64,000 nt of DNA from Thiohalocapsa marina (GTDB lineage Bacteria > Pseudomonadota > Gammaproteobacteria > Chromatiales > Chromatiaceae). The notes beneath the pieces were generated by a model. The model was not told where the DNA came from. It ran no database searches and saw nothing but the letters and a program-made list of their open reading frames with translations. The first letter of the stretch is position 1. Each line of letters starts with the position of its first letter. This document shows positions 28,478 to 38,025 of the stretch, piece after piece. The position numbers and the translations under genes are program-made. The stretch covers positions 124,001-188,000 of the forward strand of contig NZ_VWXX01000001.1 in the NCBI RefSeq assembly GCF_008632335.1, in the 5' to 3' direction.

Positions 28478-29167
28478 TCACGGCGATGAACCCGCCCCCC
28501 GACGCCCGAACGGGTCCACGGTCAGCCGCCGCTGCCACTGTCGCGCCTGCTCCGGGTCCGTCGCCAGGCCCAGTTCGCCCTGTCGATAGGCCTCCACCAG
28601 CCGCTGGATGGCCGCACGATTGCCCCGCTCCGCCGCCTTGCGATACCAGCCGAGGGCGCGGGCCTGGTTCCGCAGCGGCTCGGGGCCGGCCTCATGCATC
28701 CGCGCCAGGCGCAGATGGGCCGGCACGAAGCCCTCTGCCGCCAGCTGTTCCAGTTGTGCCAGACCGGCCTGAGCGTTGCCTGGAGCGTCGCCCTGGGCAG
28801 CCGATTGCGCCGCGCCCTGCCCACCGCGCTGTATCGGCGACAGCCAAAGCAGGGCCTGAAAGTAGCGCGCGCCAACATCGCCGTTGCCCGCCGCCAGCGC
28901 CAGCCAGCGTTCGGCCTTGGCCAGCCGCTCCGGCGACACCTGCCCCTGCAGATACAGCATGCCCAGGCGAAACTGCGCCGGCGGGTAGCCGGCGGCGGCC
29001 AGGTTCTGCAACTGCAGGAATCCGGCCCGGGACTGGCCCTGGCCAATCTGGGTCATGGCCTTGCGCAGATCCTGTGCCGGGGCATCACAGCCGGCCAGCA
29101 TCAGCGCCGGCACAAGGACCGCCGGCAGCATCACCGCCAGGCGCAGCAGAGATCGCAGGCGGATCAT
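28478..29167 (-). CDS. Sel1-repeat lipoprotein
   Basis: A 229-residue protein. A lipobox LAGC with Cys27 predicts an outer or inner membrane lipoprotein. Sel1-type repeats follow, for example [55 protein letters not shown] and [19 protein letters not shown]. Such repeats bind proteins. Its start overlaps the stop of the exosortase-associated gene (ATGA), so it is the third gene of that operon. The 3' end is duplicated at 23816-23884. Confidence 0.85.
   Translation of the reverse strand: MIRLRSLLRLAVMLPAVLVPALMLAGCDAPAQDLRKAMTQIGQGQSRAGFLQLQNLAAAGYPPAQFRLGMLYLQGQVSPERLAKAERWLALAAGNGDVGARYFQALLWLSPIQRGGQGAAQSAAQGDAPGNAQAGLAQLEQLAAEGFVPAHLRLARMHEAGPEPLRNQARALGWYRKAAERGNRAAIQRLVEAYRQGELGLATDPEQARQWQRRLTVDPFGRRGAGSSP
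28485..28552. repeat. 68-bp direct repeat (Sel1 gene 3' end), intact copy
   Basis: The partner of 23816-23884, in the same orientation. The two copies bracket the redoxin, regulator, soxYZ, unknown ORF and queC, about 4.6 kb. Confidence 0.75.
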
Positions 29168-29880
29168 GTCCCGTCGGCCCGGTCCGACGCGGTCGACGCA
29201 GTTGTCGGCAAGCTGTTCGACGCGCGGGCCGGCAAGCTGGTCGCAATCTGGGCCGACGGGCCACTCAGCACCACCGCCCGCAAAAACGGCTGATTGAGTG
29301 CCGCCCAGACCGCCACCGGCCCCAGCGTGGGCAGGATCAGCAGCGCCAACTGACGGCCCACGCCGATGAGATGAAACTGCCAGTCCGCATAGGGCAGCGC
29401 CAGCACATGGTAGGGAGGCGGCTGCACGGTCAAATAGGGCCGGTGATTGATCAGCACCGCCAGTTCGAAGTGGAAATACAGTACGGCCATCAGGATCACC
29501 AGCGGCGCGATCCCGGCAAGCGAGCCCAGCAGCAGTTGCCGAACGCGCCGCAACACGGGCCTTGCCCCTGGCGTAGCCAGCGCCAGCCCCCAGAACAGCG
29601 CGAAGGCGACGGAGAAGCGCTTCCACGGCAGTCCGAAGACGGCGCTGCGCAGCGGCTGCTCCAGGATCGGCAGCGTGGTGTTGACCTGCCAGAGCGTCTC
29701 CTTCGCCTCCAGCCCCAGGCCCCACTGCGGCCACAGCAGCCGCAAGGTCCATTCCACCAGCGGTTCCATGGCCAGCATCAGGTAGGGCGCGAGCAGGAAC
29801 CACCACAGCGCCATGGCCACCGGCATGGCCAGCAGCAGGCCCAGGCCGAAACGGCGCAGTTCAGCCGAGGGCGGTAGCAT
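29164..29880 (-). CDS. Exosortase-associated membrane protein
   Basis: A 238-residue membrane protein with about four helices (LLLAMPVAMALWWFLLAPYL, a central pair, and one near 190). It is encoded directly after the exosortase gene, overlapping it by 20 bp. Layout and place match the protein family that accompanies exosortase H. Its function is unknown, probably helping to sort or process targets. The C-terminal 35 residues are Ser/Ala/Thr-rich. Confidence 0.7.
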   Translation of the reverse strand: MLPPSAELRRFGLGLLLAMPVAMALWWFLLAPYLMLAMEPLVEWTLRLLWPQWGLGLEAKETLWQVNTTLPILEQPLRSAVFGLPWKRFSVAFALFWGLALATPGARPVLRRVRQLLLGSLAGIAPLVILMAVLYFHFELAVLINHRPYLTVQPPPYHVLALPYADWQFHLIGVGRQLALLILPTLGPVAVWAALNQPFLRAVVLSGPSAQIATSLPARASNSLPTTASTASDRADGT

Positions 29881-30361
29881 GGCGGTCCTTTCCGGCCGGC
29901 ATCCAGTGCAGCCAGGCGAGAAAGATCAGCAGGATGTCCAGCATGATCAGCGCGTCCCACAGATACCAGTGCACCCAGTGGAACCAGTCCGGCTTCCAGA
30001 CCCCGAGATAGAGCAGGCTGACGATGCGCAGGATGTTGACCGCATGCACCCCCAGGGTGCCGAGCAGCATACCCAGCAGGCGGTAGCGCCAGGGCGCGGG
30101 AAAGGCCAGGAACACCGCCCACATCAGCAGCGTGGCCTCCACGCCGTTGCACATGTCCAGGATCTGCACGGCAAACCCGGGAATGGACAGCACATTGTCC
30201 GTCACCACCACGCGCGGATCCCACAGCCCGATCAACCAGCCGGAGATGTCGGTGATGGCCACGGTAAAGGGCGCCACCAGATGCTCCCGCACCACGGGCA
30301 GGTAGGCCAGGCCGTACAGCACCAGCAGATAGACCGCAAAACGGATGGCGAAATGTCGCAA
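29861..30361 (-). CDS. Exosortase, XrtH-like
   Basis: A 166-residue polytopic membrane protease/transpeptidase. The exosortase triad is Cys71 in DMCNGVEA, Arg112 in AVNILRI, and His128 or His131 in WFHWVHWYLWD. Exosortases cleave PEP-CTERM-like tails of exported proteins. The small size and the paired membrane protein fit exosortase H. The start is set at TTG 30361 because GAGGTG lies seven bases upstream; an earlier in-frame TTG is at 30376. No target with an IPTL-type CTERM tail was seen in the window. Confidence 0.8.
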   Translation of the reverse strand: MRHFAIRFAVYLLVLYGLAYLPVVREHLVAPFTVAITDISGWLIGLWDPRVVVTDNVLSIPGFAVQILDMCNGVEATLLMWAVFLAFPAPWRYRLLGMLLGTLGVHAVNILRIVSLLYLGVWKPDWFHWVHWYLWDALIMLDILLIFLAWLHWMPAGKDRHATALG

Positions 30362-30436
30362 GTGTTGGCACCTCAAAGAATGCGCCAGTCAGGCTCGTCT
30401 GATTGTTTCGTCTGATGATGCGGCCAACGATCCTCA

Positions 30437-30454
30437 GTTTTCGGCCGCGAAAAC
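30437..30454. terminator. Hairpin GTTTTCG/CGAAAAC between kinase and exosortase
   Basis: Perfect 7-bp arms and a 4-base loop lie between the end of the kinase gene (30534) and the exosortase start. No T run follows on the minus strand, so it is at best a weak terminator or an operator. Confidence 0.3.
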
Positions 30455-30533
30455 CGAAATCACGTTTGCAACAGGTATACCCCACCCCCCCAGCCACGGG
30501 CTACCCACTGAGCACCTTCACCCCGCGGCACTG

Positions 30534-33056
30534 TCAAGCACCATCCGGGCGCGTCGCTACGGCCGGCAGAAACTCTCGGATGACCGCCTTCAACTGATTG
30601 ACGTCGATGGGTTTGCTGAGATGGGCGTTCATGCCCGCGGCGCGGGTCTTTTCGATGTGCTCGGCAAAGGCGTTGGCGGTGAGGGCGATGATGGGCACGT
30701 CGGCATCAAGGACCCGGATCTGTCGCGCAGCCTCGTAGCCGTCCATGACCGGCATCTGCAGGTCCATCAGGATCAGCTCGGGGAGGCTGGTTTCGGATTC
30801 AGTGCCGGAGTCGATCCGGCCGTCAGCGTCGATCCGGTCCCGCGGCTGGTCCCGCAGCAGGTTACGGTACCGCTCGACCGCCAGCGCGCCGTTGTCGACC
30901 ACCTGGATCTGCAGGCCGGTGTCCGCCAGCAGCCCGCAGACGATCTGCTGGTTGATGGGGTTGTCTTCCACCAGCAGCAGGCGCCGGCCGGCCAGGGGTC
31001 GCGGATCCGGCGAACCCAGGCCGGAGACGGGGGAGTCCTGCTCTGAACCCGATGCTGCCGTGGTTTCTGCCGCTGCCGTCGCTGCAACCGGCTCCGCGGC
31101 GATGTCGAAACAGAAGCAGCTGCCCTGCCCCGGCTGGCTCTGGAACTCGATCCGACCACCCATCAGTTCGATCAGTTGCTTGCTGACGGCCAGCCCAAGA
31201 CCGGTGCCGCCGAACTCCCGCGTGGTGCTTTCGTCAGCCTGAGAAAAGTTCTGGAACAGATGCGACTGCTGTTCGGTGGGAATACCGATGCCGGTGTCCA
31301 GCACGTCGAAACGCAGGCGTTCACCGTCGCCGGACAGCCCCCCGGGGCGCACCCGCAGGCGGACCTCGCCCTTGTGCGTGAATTTGATGGCGTTGCCCAG
31401 CAGGTTGGTGAGCACTTGCTTGAGCCGCAGCGCGTCGCCGCGGTACCAGCAGGTCAGCGCGGGATCGACCTCTATGCGAAAATCCAGCGCCTTTTGGCGG
31501 GCGCTCAGTTCCAGCAGTTGCCGCACTTCGTCCACCGTCCGCCGCAGCTCGAACGGGATGCGCTCCACCGACAGCCGGCCGGCCTCGATCTTGGACAGGT
31601 CCAGGATGTCGTTGAGGATGCCCAGCAGCGATTGCGCCAGGCCCTCCAGCTTGCCTAGCTCGCGGCGCTGGTCGGGGTCCGTGGAGCCGTGCAGCAGCAG
31701 CTGCGCCAGACCGATGATGCCGGTCATGGGCGTGCGGATCTCGTGGCTCATATTGGCCAGGAACTGGCTCTTGGCCTGGTTGGCGGCCACCGCGTCGGCG
31801 CGGGCCTGGGTGAGTTCCGCGGTGCGCTCGGCCACCAGGTCTTCCAGATGGTCGCGGTAGGCGGCCACCATGGCGGAGAGCTTGCGCTCGGCGATCAGGG
31901 CGCTGGCCAGACGCGACACCAGCAACACCCCCAGCACCAGAAACACGGCGGTGAAGGCATAGGTTGCCAAATAGATGCCCTCGAAGGATGCGCGCCCGCC
32001 CAGGCGGAACATGTCCAGGATGCTGGCGGCCAGCAGCGCGATGGTGGTCAGGGTCACCATGACATGCATGGGGCGGCGCGATTGCCAGGACCAGCGGATC
32101 ATGGCAGCGGTGAGCGCGATAGTGGCGGCACCCAGCGGCAGATAGAGCCCGAGGACCACCCAGCGGTCATTGCCGCTGAGCCAGGTCGCCACCGGCATCA
32201 GCAGGGCGTAGCCGATCAGGAGCGACTTGAGCCAGCCGCGGGCGCGGCCGAAGAACGCCAGCAGCATGAGCAGGAACAGCGGCGCCGTGACCATCCGGAT
32301 GGAGAACACGAACCAGCTGTAGAGCTCGGTGCTGACCAGCGGTGCGGTGACCAACACGTTGAGATTGCTCAGCGCGTTGGCGATGGCGCAGAGTCCGAAC
32401 CACAGATACAGCGCTTCGGTGCGCAGGATCCAGGCCAGCGCCAGGGCCAGCAGCCCCAGCGACAGGACGATCCAGGTCAGGACCCGCAGCGACTCCACCT
32501 GCAACAGGTGGCGCTGCAGATAGGGGCCGCGGTACAAGTCCGCGGCGAGACCCAGCTGCACCGGTGACAGGCCGTTCATCTGCCGGGGGTCGACGTAGAG
32601 TTCGAGGTCGATGCGGTTGTCGCCGGCGCGCCACAGTGCCGGCGGCGGCACGAACAGGTTCGGCTGATGCAGGCAGCGCAGGTCCTCCAGGGCGCCGATG
32701 GCACAGCCCCCCACCAGGGTGCCGTTGAGGCTGAGCTGACCGGACAGACTGAGCTTGGGGATGAACAGCCCCAGGGGTTCGTCGGGGGCAGCATCCAGAT
32801 GCACGGAGAGACCATAGCTGACCCGGCCCCCGCCGGACGGGATGTCCGCTGCGCGCAGTACATGGGGCAGGGTCACCTGCTCAGTGCCCGCCGGCCCGTG
32901 AAAGGTCGCGGCGTTCAGGGTCTGGATGCCGGACGGAAAGTCCGCCGCCCACCCCGCCGTGCCGGCACCCAAGAGCACCAGCAGCCCGACCAGGCATGAC
33001 CACCACCCAAGGCGGCCTGAAGGCGGGTGTTGGTGGCGATACCGGCGGCTGAGCAT
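30534..33056 (-). CDS. Hybrid histidine kinase with 7TMR-DISM sensor
   Basis: About 840 residues. A signal peptide (to about 37) precedes a periplasmic 7TMR-DISM-type sensor domain and a seven-helix membrane domain (about 190-395, [17 protein letters not shown] and after). A coiled coil leads into HisKA ([13 protein letters not shown]), HATPase_c (GNAIKF, DTGIGIP, GGTGLGL) and a C-terminal receiver ([24 protein letters not shown]). The DISM domain usually binds carbohydrates or other small ligands. No partner regulator is adjacent. Starts at 33056 or 33107 are both possible; the former gives the cleaner signal. Confidence 0.88.
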   Translation of the reverse strand: MLSRRYRHQHPPSGRLGWWSCLVGLLVLLGAGTAGWAADFPSGIQTLNAATFHGPAGTEQVTLPHVLRAADIPSGGGRVSYGLSVHLDAAPDEPLGLFIPKLSLSGQLSLNGTLVGGCAIGALEDLRCLHQPNLFVPPPALWRAGDNRIDLELYVDPRQMNGLSPVQLGLAADLYRGPYLQRHLLQVESLRVLTWIVLSLGLLALALAWILRTEALYLWFGLCAIANALSNLNVLVTAPLVSTELYSWFVFSIRMVTAPLFLLMLLAFFGRARGWLKSLLIGYALLMPVATWLSGNDRWVVLGLYLPLGAATIALTAAMIRWSWQSRRPMHVMVTLTTIALLAASILDMFRLGGRASFEGIYLATYAFTAVFLVLGVLLVSRLASALIAERKLSAMVAAYRDHLEDLVAERTAELTQARADAVAANQAKSQFLANMSHEIRTPMTGIIGLAQLLLHGSTDPDQRRELGKLEGLAQSLLGILNDILDLSKIEAGRLSVERIPFELRRTVDEVRQLLELSARQKALDFRIEVDPALTCWYRGDALRLKQVLTNLLGNAIKFTHKGEVRLRVRPGGLSGDGERLRFDVLDTGIGIPTEQQSHLFQNFSQADESTTREFGGTGLGLAVSKQLIELMGGRIEFQSQPGQGSCFCFDIAAEPVAATAAAETTAASGSEQDSPVSGLGSPDPRPLAGRRLLLVEDNPINQQIVCGLLADTGLQIQVVDNGALAVERYRNLLRDQPRDRIDADGRIDSGTESETSLPELILMDLQMPVMDGYEAARQIRVLDADVPIIALTANAFAEHIEKTRAAGMNAHLSKPIDVNQLKAVIREFLPAVATRPDGA

Positions 33057-33188
33057 AGGTTGTGGATACGGCCTGGGTGAAAGGGGCGGCGTGATGGGCA
33101 GCGCCATGAGCGGCAAAGGGGCCGCGCTTTGGGGTATGCTACACAGCCTTTGGGTGTCCAGCCATCTGCAACCGACTCCGCTCGCCCC

Positions 33189-34082
33189 ATGACGCGTCTG
33201 CTTTGCCGCACCCTGCTGTTGCTCTCGAGCGCGCTCGCCGTCGGGCCAACCCTGGCGGTTGACCTGGTGCCGCAGGATCTGGTGCCGCCCCCGCCCGGCC
33301 TGCGGGCAGTGCAACTGTCATACAGCTCCAGCGAGCGCGGCGAGTTCTACCGCGACGGCAAGCGGCAGTCGAGGGATACGCGGCTGGACGTCGACCAGAT
33401 CGCGCTGCGCATCGGGCGCTCGTTCCAGTGGGGCCGGCGTCCGGCGTACTTCTACGCCCAGATGGGGCACAGCCGGGTGGATCCCGGCGGATCCTTGCAA
33501 CCGGTGGAGTCCAACGCCGGCATCGGCGACCTGGGCCTGATGCTGGCCACCTGGCCCTACGTGGACCGCGCGGCCGGACGCTATGCCGGGGTCGCGGCCT
33601 ACCTGAGCCTGCCCACGGGCAGCTATGATCCGCTGAAGACCGTGGTGCTGGACACCAACGCCGGGCGCAACCGCTTCTCCGCGGCACTGCAGGCGGGCTA
33701 CGGGCAGCGGCTGTTCGGTCCGTTCAGCTGGATGATCGCGGGAGATGTCGCCGTTTTCGGCGATAACGACCGCTATTACGGACCCTATGCCCAGGAAGAG
33801 ACCCTGAGCCAGCGGCCCCTGTTCAGCACCCAGACGGCGCTGACCTACACGGTCAATCGCATGACGTCACTGGGCCTGAGCTATTTCTATAACACCGGTG
33901 GCGAGACCCGGCTCGGCCCGTCCGACTGGGACAACCGCATCAACCTGCATCGCTACGGTATCACCGCGCTGGTGCGGCTGCCCTTCGGCCGCCTGACACT
34001 GGAGTATGGCGGCGACCTGACCACCGACACCGGCCTGATCGAAGAGACGCGCTGGGCGATCAAACTGTCCAGGATCTTCTGA
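33189..34082 (+). CDS. Outer-membrane beta-barrel, phenol meta-pathway (MetA) type
   Basis: A 297-residue exported protein. The signal peptide ([21 protein letters not shown]) is followed by alternating hydrophobic strands and a terminal Phe (LSRIF), typical of outer-membrane barrels. Segments like [10 protein letters not shown] and the spacing resemble the MetA-pathway/transporter-like family (PF13557). It probably forms a channel for hydrophobic or aromatic compounds, but the substrate is unknown. Its 3' end overlaps the convergent Crp/Fnr gene by 23 bp. Confidence 0.75.
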   Translation: MTRLLCRTLLLLSSALAVGPTLAVDLVPQDLVPPPPGLRAVQLSYSSSERGEFYRDGKRQSRDTRLDVDQIALRIGRSFQWGRRPAYFYAQMGHSRVDPGGSLQPVESNAGIGDLGLMLATWPYVDRAAGRYAGVAAYLSLPTGSYDPLKTVVLDTNAGRNRFSAALQAGYGQRLFGPFSWMIAGDVAVFGDNDRYYGPYAQEETLSQRPLFSTQTALTYTVNRMTSLGLSYFYNTGGETRLGPSDWDNRINLHRYGITALVRLPFGRLTLEYGGDLTTDTGLIEETRWAIKLSRIF

Positions 34083-34755
34083 CCCCCGGCTCCTGCAATT
34101 CGGCCACCACTACCAACGCCTCACGGTCGGCGATCACCACCTCCGACCCGTGCACCTCGATGATGCCCCGCTGGCTGAGATCCCTGACCACGCGGGAGAA
34201 GGTCTCCGGCTTGATCGACAGCCGCGAGGCGAGCACGCCCTTGCGTACATCCAGCCGCATCGCCCGGCGCTGGGGCGGGATCTTGCCCAGCAGGTAGCGC
34301 GCCAGCCGCCCGCTGGCACTGTGCAGGGTCAGGCTGTCGATCTCGCCGACCAGACCACGCAGGCGCTGGCTCAGGGCACCCAGCAGCAGGAAGCAGGTGT
34401 CCACCGATTCCCGCAGCATGCGGGCAAAGTCATCCGCATCCAGACTGATCAGCACCGATGGCGCCAGCGCGGCGGCGCTGACCGGGTAGCGCGGCGCATT
34501 CAGAAACATCAGCGCCTCGGCAAAGGTCTGGCCGGGTGACACCAGCTCGATGACCTTCTGCGCCCCACCCGGCGAGAGCCGAAAGAGCTGCATCTGCCCC
34601 TCCAGCAACAGGTAGAACCGCCGTGCCGGATCACCCTGGCTGAACAGCATTTGTTCGGCATCCAGCCGGACCCGGACGGCGTGCCGGCTGACCCGTTGCA
34701 ACTGGCTCTGACTCAGAGACGCCAGCAAGGGCGCCGATTTCAATTCATCCATCAT
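34060..34755 (-). CDS. Crp/Fnr-family regulator, Dnr-like
   Basis: A 231-residue regulator with an N-terminal cyclic-nucleotide-type beta-roll (FSQGDPARRFYLLLEGQMQLF) and a C-terminal winged helix. The recognition helix PETFSRVVRDL has the E--SR pattern that in FNR reads TTGAT boxes. There are no N-terminal cysteines, so it does not bind an FNR-type [4Fe-4S] cluster; it fits Dnr/NnrR regulators that sense NO through haem. TTGAC-N4-type boxes precede both hemerythrin genes nearby, its likely targets by inference. Confidence 0.85.
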   Translation of the reverse strand: MMDELKSAPLLASLSQSQLQRVSRHAVRVRLDAEQMLFSQGDPARRFYLLLEGQMQLFRLSPGGAQKVIELVSPGQTFAEALMFLNAPRYPVSAAALAPSVLISLDADDFARMLRESVDTCFLLLGALSQRLRGLVGEIDSLTLHSASGRLARYLLGKIPPQRRAMRLDVRKGVLASRLSIKPETFSRVVRDLSQRGIIEVHGSEVVIADREALVVVAELQEPGVRRSWTV

Positions 34756-34864
34756 CGTCTTCGCCTGTTTCCTGCAGCCATCCGATCTCGGTGCAAACCT
34801 CGTCTGCGCAGCAGCGCCATGGGGCTATCCGCAACACCCTCCGGGTGGTCGTCCTTCCGGCTCC

Positions 34865-35698
34865 CTACGCCCGCTGGTTTCGGCGACGCCCCCGGATCAG
34901 CGCGACCAGCAGGGCCAGCAGCAGGACACCCAGGCCGATGAGGGTGAGGCCGGCGATCCAGGGATTGAGTTGACGCAACGCCGTGACCAGCCCGTCCAGG
35001 TGGAGGTCGAGGTAATAGACCCCCAGCGCCCAGAAACTCGCCCACAGGATTGCACCGATGACATTCAGCAGCATGAAACGGCCCCACGACATCCCCAGCA
35101 CACCCGACAGGAGCCCGATGAGCTGGTGCGGCCCGTCGACAAAGCGGCCGAAGACGACGAACCAGCCGCCGTAACGGTTGAATGCGCGTTCGATCCGATC
35201 GATGCCGTGCGTGGAGATCGGCAGCCGGTCGAGCACCGCGCGCCCACCCGCGCGACCGATCAGATAGCCAAGGGTCTGGCCCAGCGAGGTCGCCAGGATG
35301 GTCACGAACAGCAGCATGGAGATGTTGAGCCGACTGCCGGGAATCGCCGAGACCACGGCGCCGGCCTCCAGCAGCGTCTGGCCGGGGGCCGGGACGCCGA
35401 CCCCCTCGATCCCGACCGCCGCAAACACCGCCCAGTAGCCGTAGTGTTCCAGATAGGGCTCGACGCGCTCGATGTCCTTCGAGATGGCTCCCGCAAGCCG
35501 GTGCGCGCGCTCATCGGACCGCCGCTGCTCGGCGCCATGAGGCAATGGCGTCGGCGGCTGCGCGGCCGCACCGGCCGGTTGCGCCAGGGCGATGCCGCCG
35601 ACGCCGAAACCCAGCATGGCGATGATCAGCAAGGACACGGTGACGCGCCCAAGGACATGCCTGCGCCGAGGTTGCGAATCGGCCCGACACCCGCTCAT
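34865..35698 (-). CDS. DedA/VTT-domain family membrane protein
   Basis: A 277-residue inner-membrane protein. After an N-terminal hydrophobic segment and an Ala/Pro-rich loop comes the VTT (SNARE-associated) domain with GIEGVGVPAPGQTLLEAGA, GYLIGRAGG and FGRFVDGPHQLIG. DedA proteins take part in lipid carrier flipping and membrane homeostasis. The N-terminal 75 residues are longer than usual and may hold a cleaved signal (GGIALAQPAG). It lies upstream of the Crp/Fnr gene on the same strand. Confidence 0.85.
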   Translation of the reverse strand: MSGCRADSQPRRRHVLGRVTVSLLIIAMLGFGVGGIALAQPAGAAAQPPTPLPHGAEQRRSDERAHRLAGAISKDIERVEPYLEHYGYWAVFAAVGIEGVGVPAPGQTLLEAGAVVSAIPGSRLNISMLLFVTILATSLGQTLGYLIGRAGGRAVLDRLPISTHGIDRIERAFNRYGGWFVVFGRFVDGPHQLIGLLSGVLGMSWGRFMLLNVIGAILWASFWALGVYYLDLHLDGLVTALRQLNPWIAGLTLIGLGVLLLALLVALIRGRRRNQRA

Positions 35699-35987
35699 GG
35701 TGCGAGCACCGGAACGGACGCTGGCTGTGGGTGCTGCGATGAGATCGTGTGCATGTCAGGCCGTTGCAGACAAGGCGAAATTCCCGTCGGAGACGTTACC
35801 CCCTGCGGGGTGCCGCTGCAAGCAGGCGCATGGGCGCGGCAGTCCACCCCGGCGCACGCGCCTGAATCGCACCCGGTCTCCGTCAGCCCGAACGCGCCGC
35901 GTTCGTTGACGACATGTCCGGTCAGCCGGGCTAGCCTGCGTGTTCGGCCGCCAGGAGACGCCCGGATGAATCCGCTCCGGTGTGGAC

Positions 35988-36425
35988 TCAGTCCGTGCTG
36001 AGCCGGTTCAGCAGATCCGCGGTCTGTTCATCGAGCTGCTCCACCGCCATGGGGTAGAGGATGCCCTCCTCCTTGGCGTTGTGTTGCTGGCTGACCATGT
36101 GCAGGGTCTCCAGCAGCCCGAGACAGGCGGCGGCATCGCGCGCCTGGACCATCTCGTCGAGCTCCTGCACCAGGGCGCGCATCTGCTCGTGCTCCATGGT
36201 CATCACGCTGCTTGGGCCGGTGGCCCAGGGGCTCACCGCGACCAGTTCCGGGAAGAGCACCTGCTCCTCCCTGTCGAAATGCCCGAGCAGCGCCTGCGCG
36301 AAGCTGGCGGTCTGTTCGGCGATGCTGTCCCAGTCACCACCGCCGATGGCCCGCTCGCAGTTGGCGAGCAGATGGTCGCAACGGTGGTGATCGTCGGTCA
36401 TGAAACTGGCAATGGTGTCGGTCAT
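35988..36425 (-). CDS. Hemerythrin-domain protein 1
   Basis: A 145-residue four-helix protein with metal-binding residues in DDHHRCDHLL, HFDREEQVLFPEL, MEHEQMRAL and QQHNAKEEGILYPM. The diiron site of this branch (hemerythrin HHE) binds O2 or NO; relatives repair NO-damaged iron-sulfur centres or store NO. It is a paralogue of the protein at 42491. A TTGAC-CTGA-GTCAG box lies 73 bp upstream, consistent with control by the nearby Crp/Fnr regulator. Confidence 0.88.
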   Translation of the reverse strand: MTDTIASFMTDDHHRCDHLLANCERAIGGGDWDSIAEQTASFAQALLGHFDREEQVLFPELVAVSPWATGPSSVMTMEHEQMRALVQELDEMVQARDAAACLGLLETLHMVSQQHNAKEEGILYPMAVEQLDEQTADLLNRLSTD

Positions 36426-36497
36426 GGATCCTGTCCTCCAATAGGGTGCCCGGCATCGGGGTGACCTGGCATTCTCCGGGTCGATCGCAAGGCGTCC

Positions 36498-36511
36498 TTG
36501 ACCTGAGTCAG
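36498..36511. promoter_or_regulatory. FNR/Dnr-like box upstream of hemerythrin 1
   Basis: TTGACCTGAGTCAG is a near-perfect TTGAC-N4-GTCAA inverted repeat (one mismatch). It lies 73-86 bp upstream of the hemerythrin start on the minus strand. Confidence 0.6.
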
Positions 36512-36525
36512 AATACGAATCCCGA

Positions 36526-37161
36526 TCAACGCCAGACCTCAGGGTAGTGTCGGGTGGCCGGGATATTGTTGATCACCAGCGCGACGAGGAGCAGCAGCAC
36601 AGGCCCAAGGGTTGCCGGCAGCAGGACGAAGAGATAGCCCAGCGCATGGACCTGCTCCGAGCCGATGACGGCGATCAGGGCCGTGGCGCCGCCAGGCGGA
36701 TGCAGGGTCCGCGTCAGATGCATGGCGGCAATGGCCGTGGCCACCGCCAAGGCCGCGGCGAGCCAGGGAACGGCGCCGAACAGCAGCCAGACCGTGACAC
36801 CGACCACGGCCGAGATGATATGCCCGCCGACCAGGTTGCGCGGCTGTGCCAGCGGGCTGCGCGGTGCGCCGTACAACAGCACCGCCGAGGCACCGAGCGA
36901 GCCAATCAGCAGGGTCGCGTCGGTTGCAGGAAACCAGTGGCTGTTCAGCCAGGCCACCAGCGCGATGCCGATGAAGCTGCCGAGCCAGGACCAGAACACC
37001 TCGGCATTGCTCACGCGTGGCGAGGCTCCGCGGGTGGAGCCGCGCATCTTGTGGAGGTAGCGGCGCATGGCATCGCGCACGCCCTGGTCCGTTGGATCAA
37101 GCGCAGGAATGTCCTGATCCGCCGTGCGATCCGGCTCCGGGGACGGCTGGAGTGGCTGCAT
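36526..37161 (-). CDS. HPP-family integral membrane protein
   Basis: A 211-residue protein with four or more helices. The family motif HPPGGATALIAVIG is present, with the upstream GASAVLLYGAPRSPLAQPRNLVGGH. HPP proteins have been linked to nitrite transport in chloroplasts and cyanobacteria; bacterial roles are open. Beside hemerythrin and a Dnr-like regulator, nitrogen-oxide handling is plausible. The N-terminal 45 residues are soluble. It precedes hemerythrin 1 by 100 bp on the same strand. Confidence 0.85.
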   Translation of the reverse strand: MQPLQPSPEPDRTADQDIPALDPTDQGVRDAMRRYLHKMRGSTRGASPRVSNAEVFWSWLGSFIGIALVAWLNSHWFPATDATLLIGSLGASAVLLYGAPRSPLAQPRNLVGGHIISAVVGVTVWLLFGAVPWLAAALAVATAIAAMHLTRTLHPPGGATALIAVIGSEQVHALGYLFVLLPATLGPVLLLLVALVINNIPATRHYPEVWR

Positions 37162-37190
37162 GAGTCGTCACCTGGTGTGGATGCGGCTTG

Positions 37191-37219
37191 GGGAAACGCT
37201 GATTTATTCAGCATTTCCC
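37191..37219. repeat. 29-bp REP-like palindrome, copy 1
   Basis: GGGAAACGCTGA and TCAGCATTTCCC flank a short centre. A matching 29-bp copy is at 58832-58860 (26 of 29 bases, reversed). A second palindrome, with GCTGATT/AATCAGC ends and TGGCCA repeats inside, follows at 37241-37274. Confidence 0.8.
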
Positions 37220-37398
37220 TTGCGGGGCAGGAGGGCGCGTGCTGATTTTTGGCCAGGATGGCCAATGAATCAGCGTCTCCTTAGCGTTAGCGCTGCATCT
37301 TAACCAGTCGGTCCCTGCAGGGATTGATGCGGGTCAAATCCGGCCCTGAGGCGAGGGCCGGCCTGCCGGCCGCCGCAAATCTGCGCGCGCAGGCCGGT

Positions 37399-37992
37399 TC
37401 AGTCGGGGTGCAGGAGACGCGCGCGGTCTTCCGGCGTGTTGAGGTTGGCAAACCAGTGCGGCACGTCGCTGAAGTCCGCCGTGGTCCATTGATGCCGCGC
37501 GTACCACAGGTCGACCTTGCGCTCGCCGGCGGCGAGAAACCCCTCCAGGCTTCGCACCAGGCTGGTCTGTAGCAGCGCATGCACCGGCTGCAGCCGACAA
37601 CCGTCGTGGGCCGTCACGATCTCCGCGTTCGTCTCCTGCTGCCGGGCCAGCAGTCGCGGGATGAAGCCATGCCCCAGTTGCGGCGCGTCACAGGGCAGCG
37701 TGACCAGCCAGGGCGTATCCGCGGCCCGCATCCCGGCCAGTATCCCGGCCAGGGGTCCCTGATGGTCTTCCAGCGGGTCCGCCAGCACCGGCCAGCCGAA
37801 GGCGCGATACTGCTCCAGGTTGCGGTTGGCGCTGATCAGCACCCCGCTCGCTCGGCCTGCCACCGCCTCGATGACATGCTGCACCAGCGGCTTTTGCGCC
37901 AGCGGCAGCAGGCCCTTGTCTTCGCCCCCCATGCGCCGGCCGCGACCCCCGGCCAGGATCAGCGCCGTGACTTGGGTGGCGTCAACGCCCAT
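37399..37992 (-). CDS. mobA: Molybdenum cofactor guanylyltransferase MobA
   Basis: MobA, 197 residues, transfers GMP from GTP to molybdopterin, giving the MGD cofactor of DMSO-reductase-type enzymes such as nitrate reductases and polysulfide reductases. The nucleotide loop LILAGGRGRRMGGEDKGLL and the TLPCDAPQLG block are characteristic. It follows mobB by 33 bp on the same strand. Confidence 0.93.
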   Translation of the reverse strand: MGVDATQVTALILAGGRGRRMGGEDKGLLPLAQKPLVQHVIEAVAGRASGVLISANRNLEQYRAFGWPVLADPLEDHQGPLAGILAGMRAADTPWLVTLPCDAPQLGHGFIPRLLARQQETNAEIVTAHDGCRLQPVHALLQTSLVRSLEGFLAAGERKVDLWYARHQWTTADFSDVPHWFANLNTPEDRARLLHPD

Positions 37993-38025
37993 CGGTTTTC
38001 TGCCACAGGCTGCGCGGTTTGGCCG

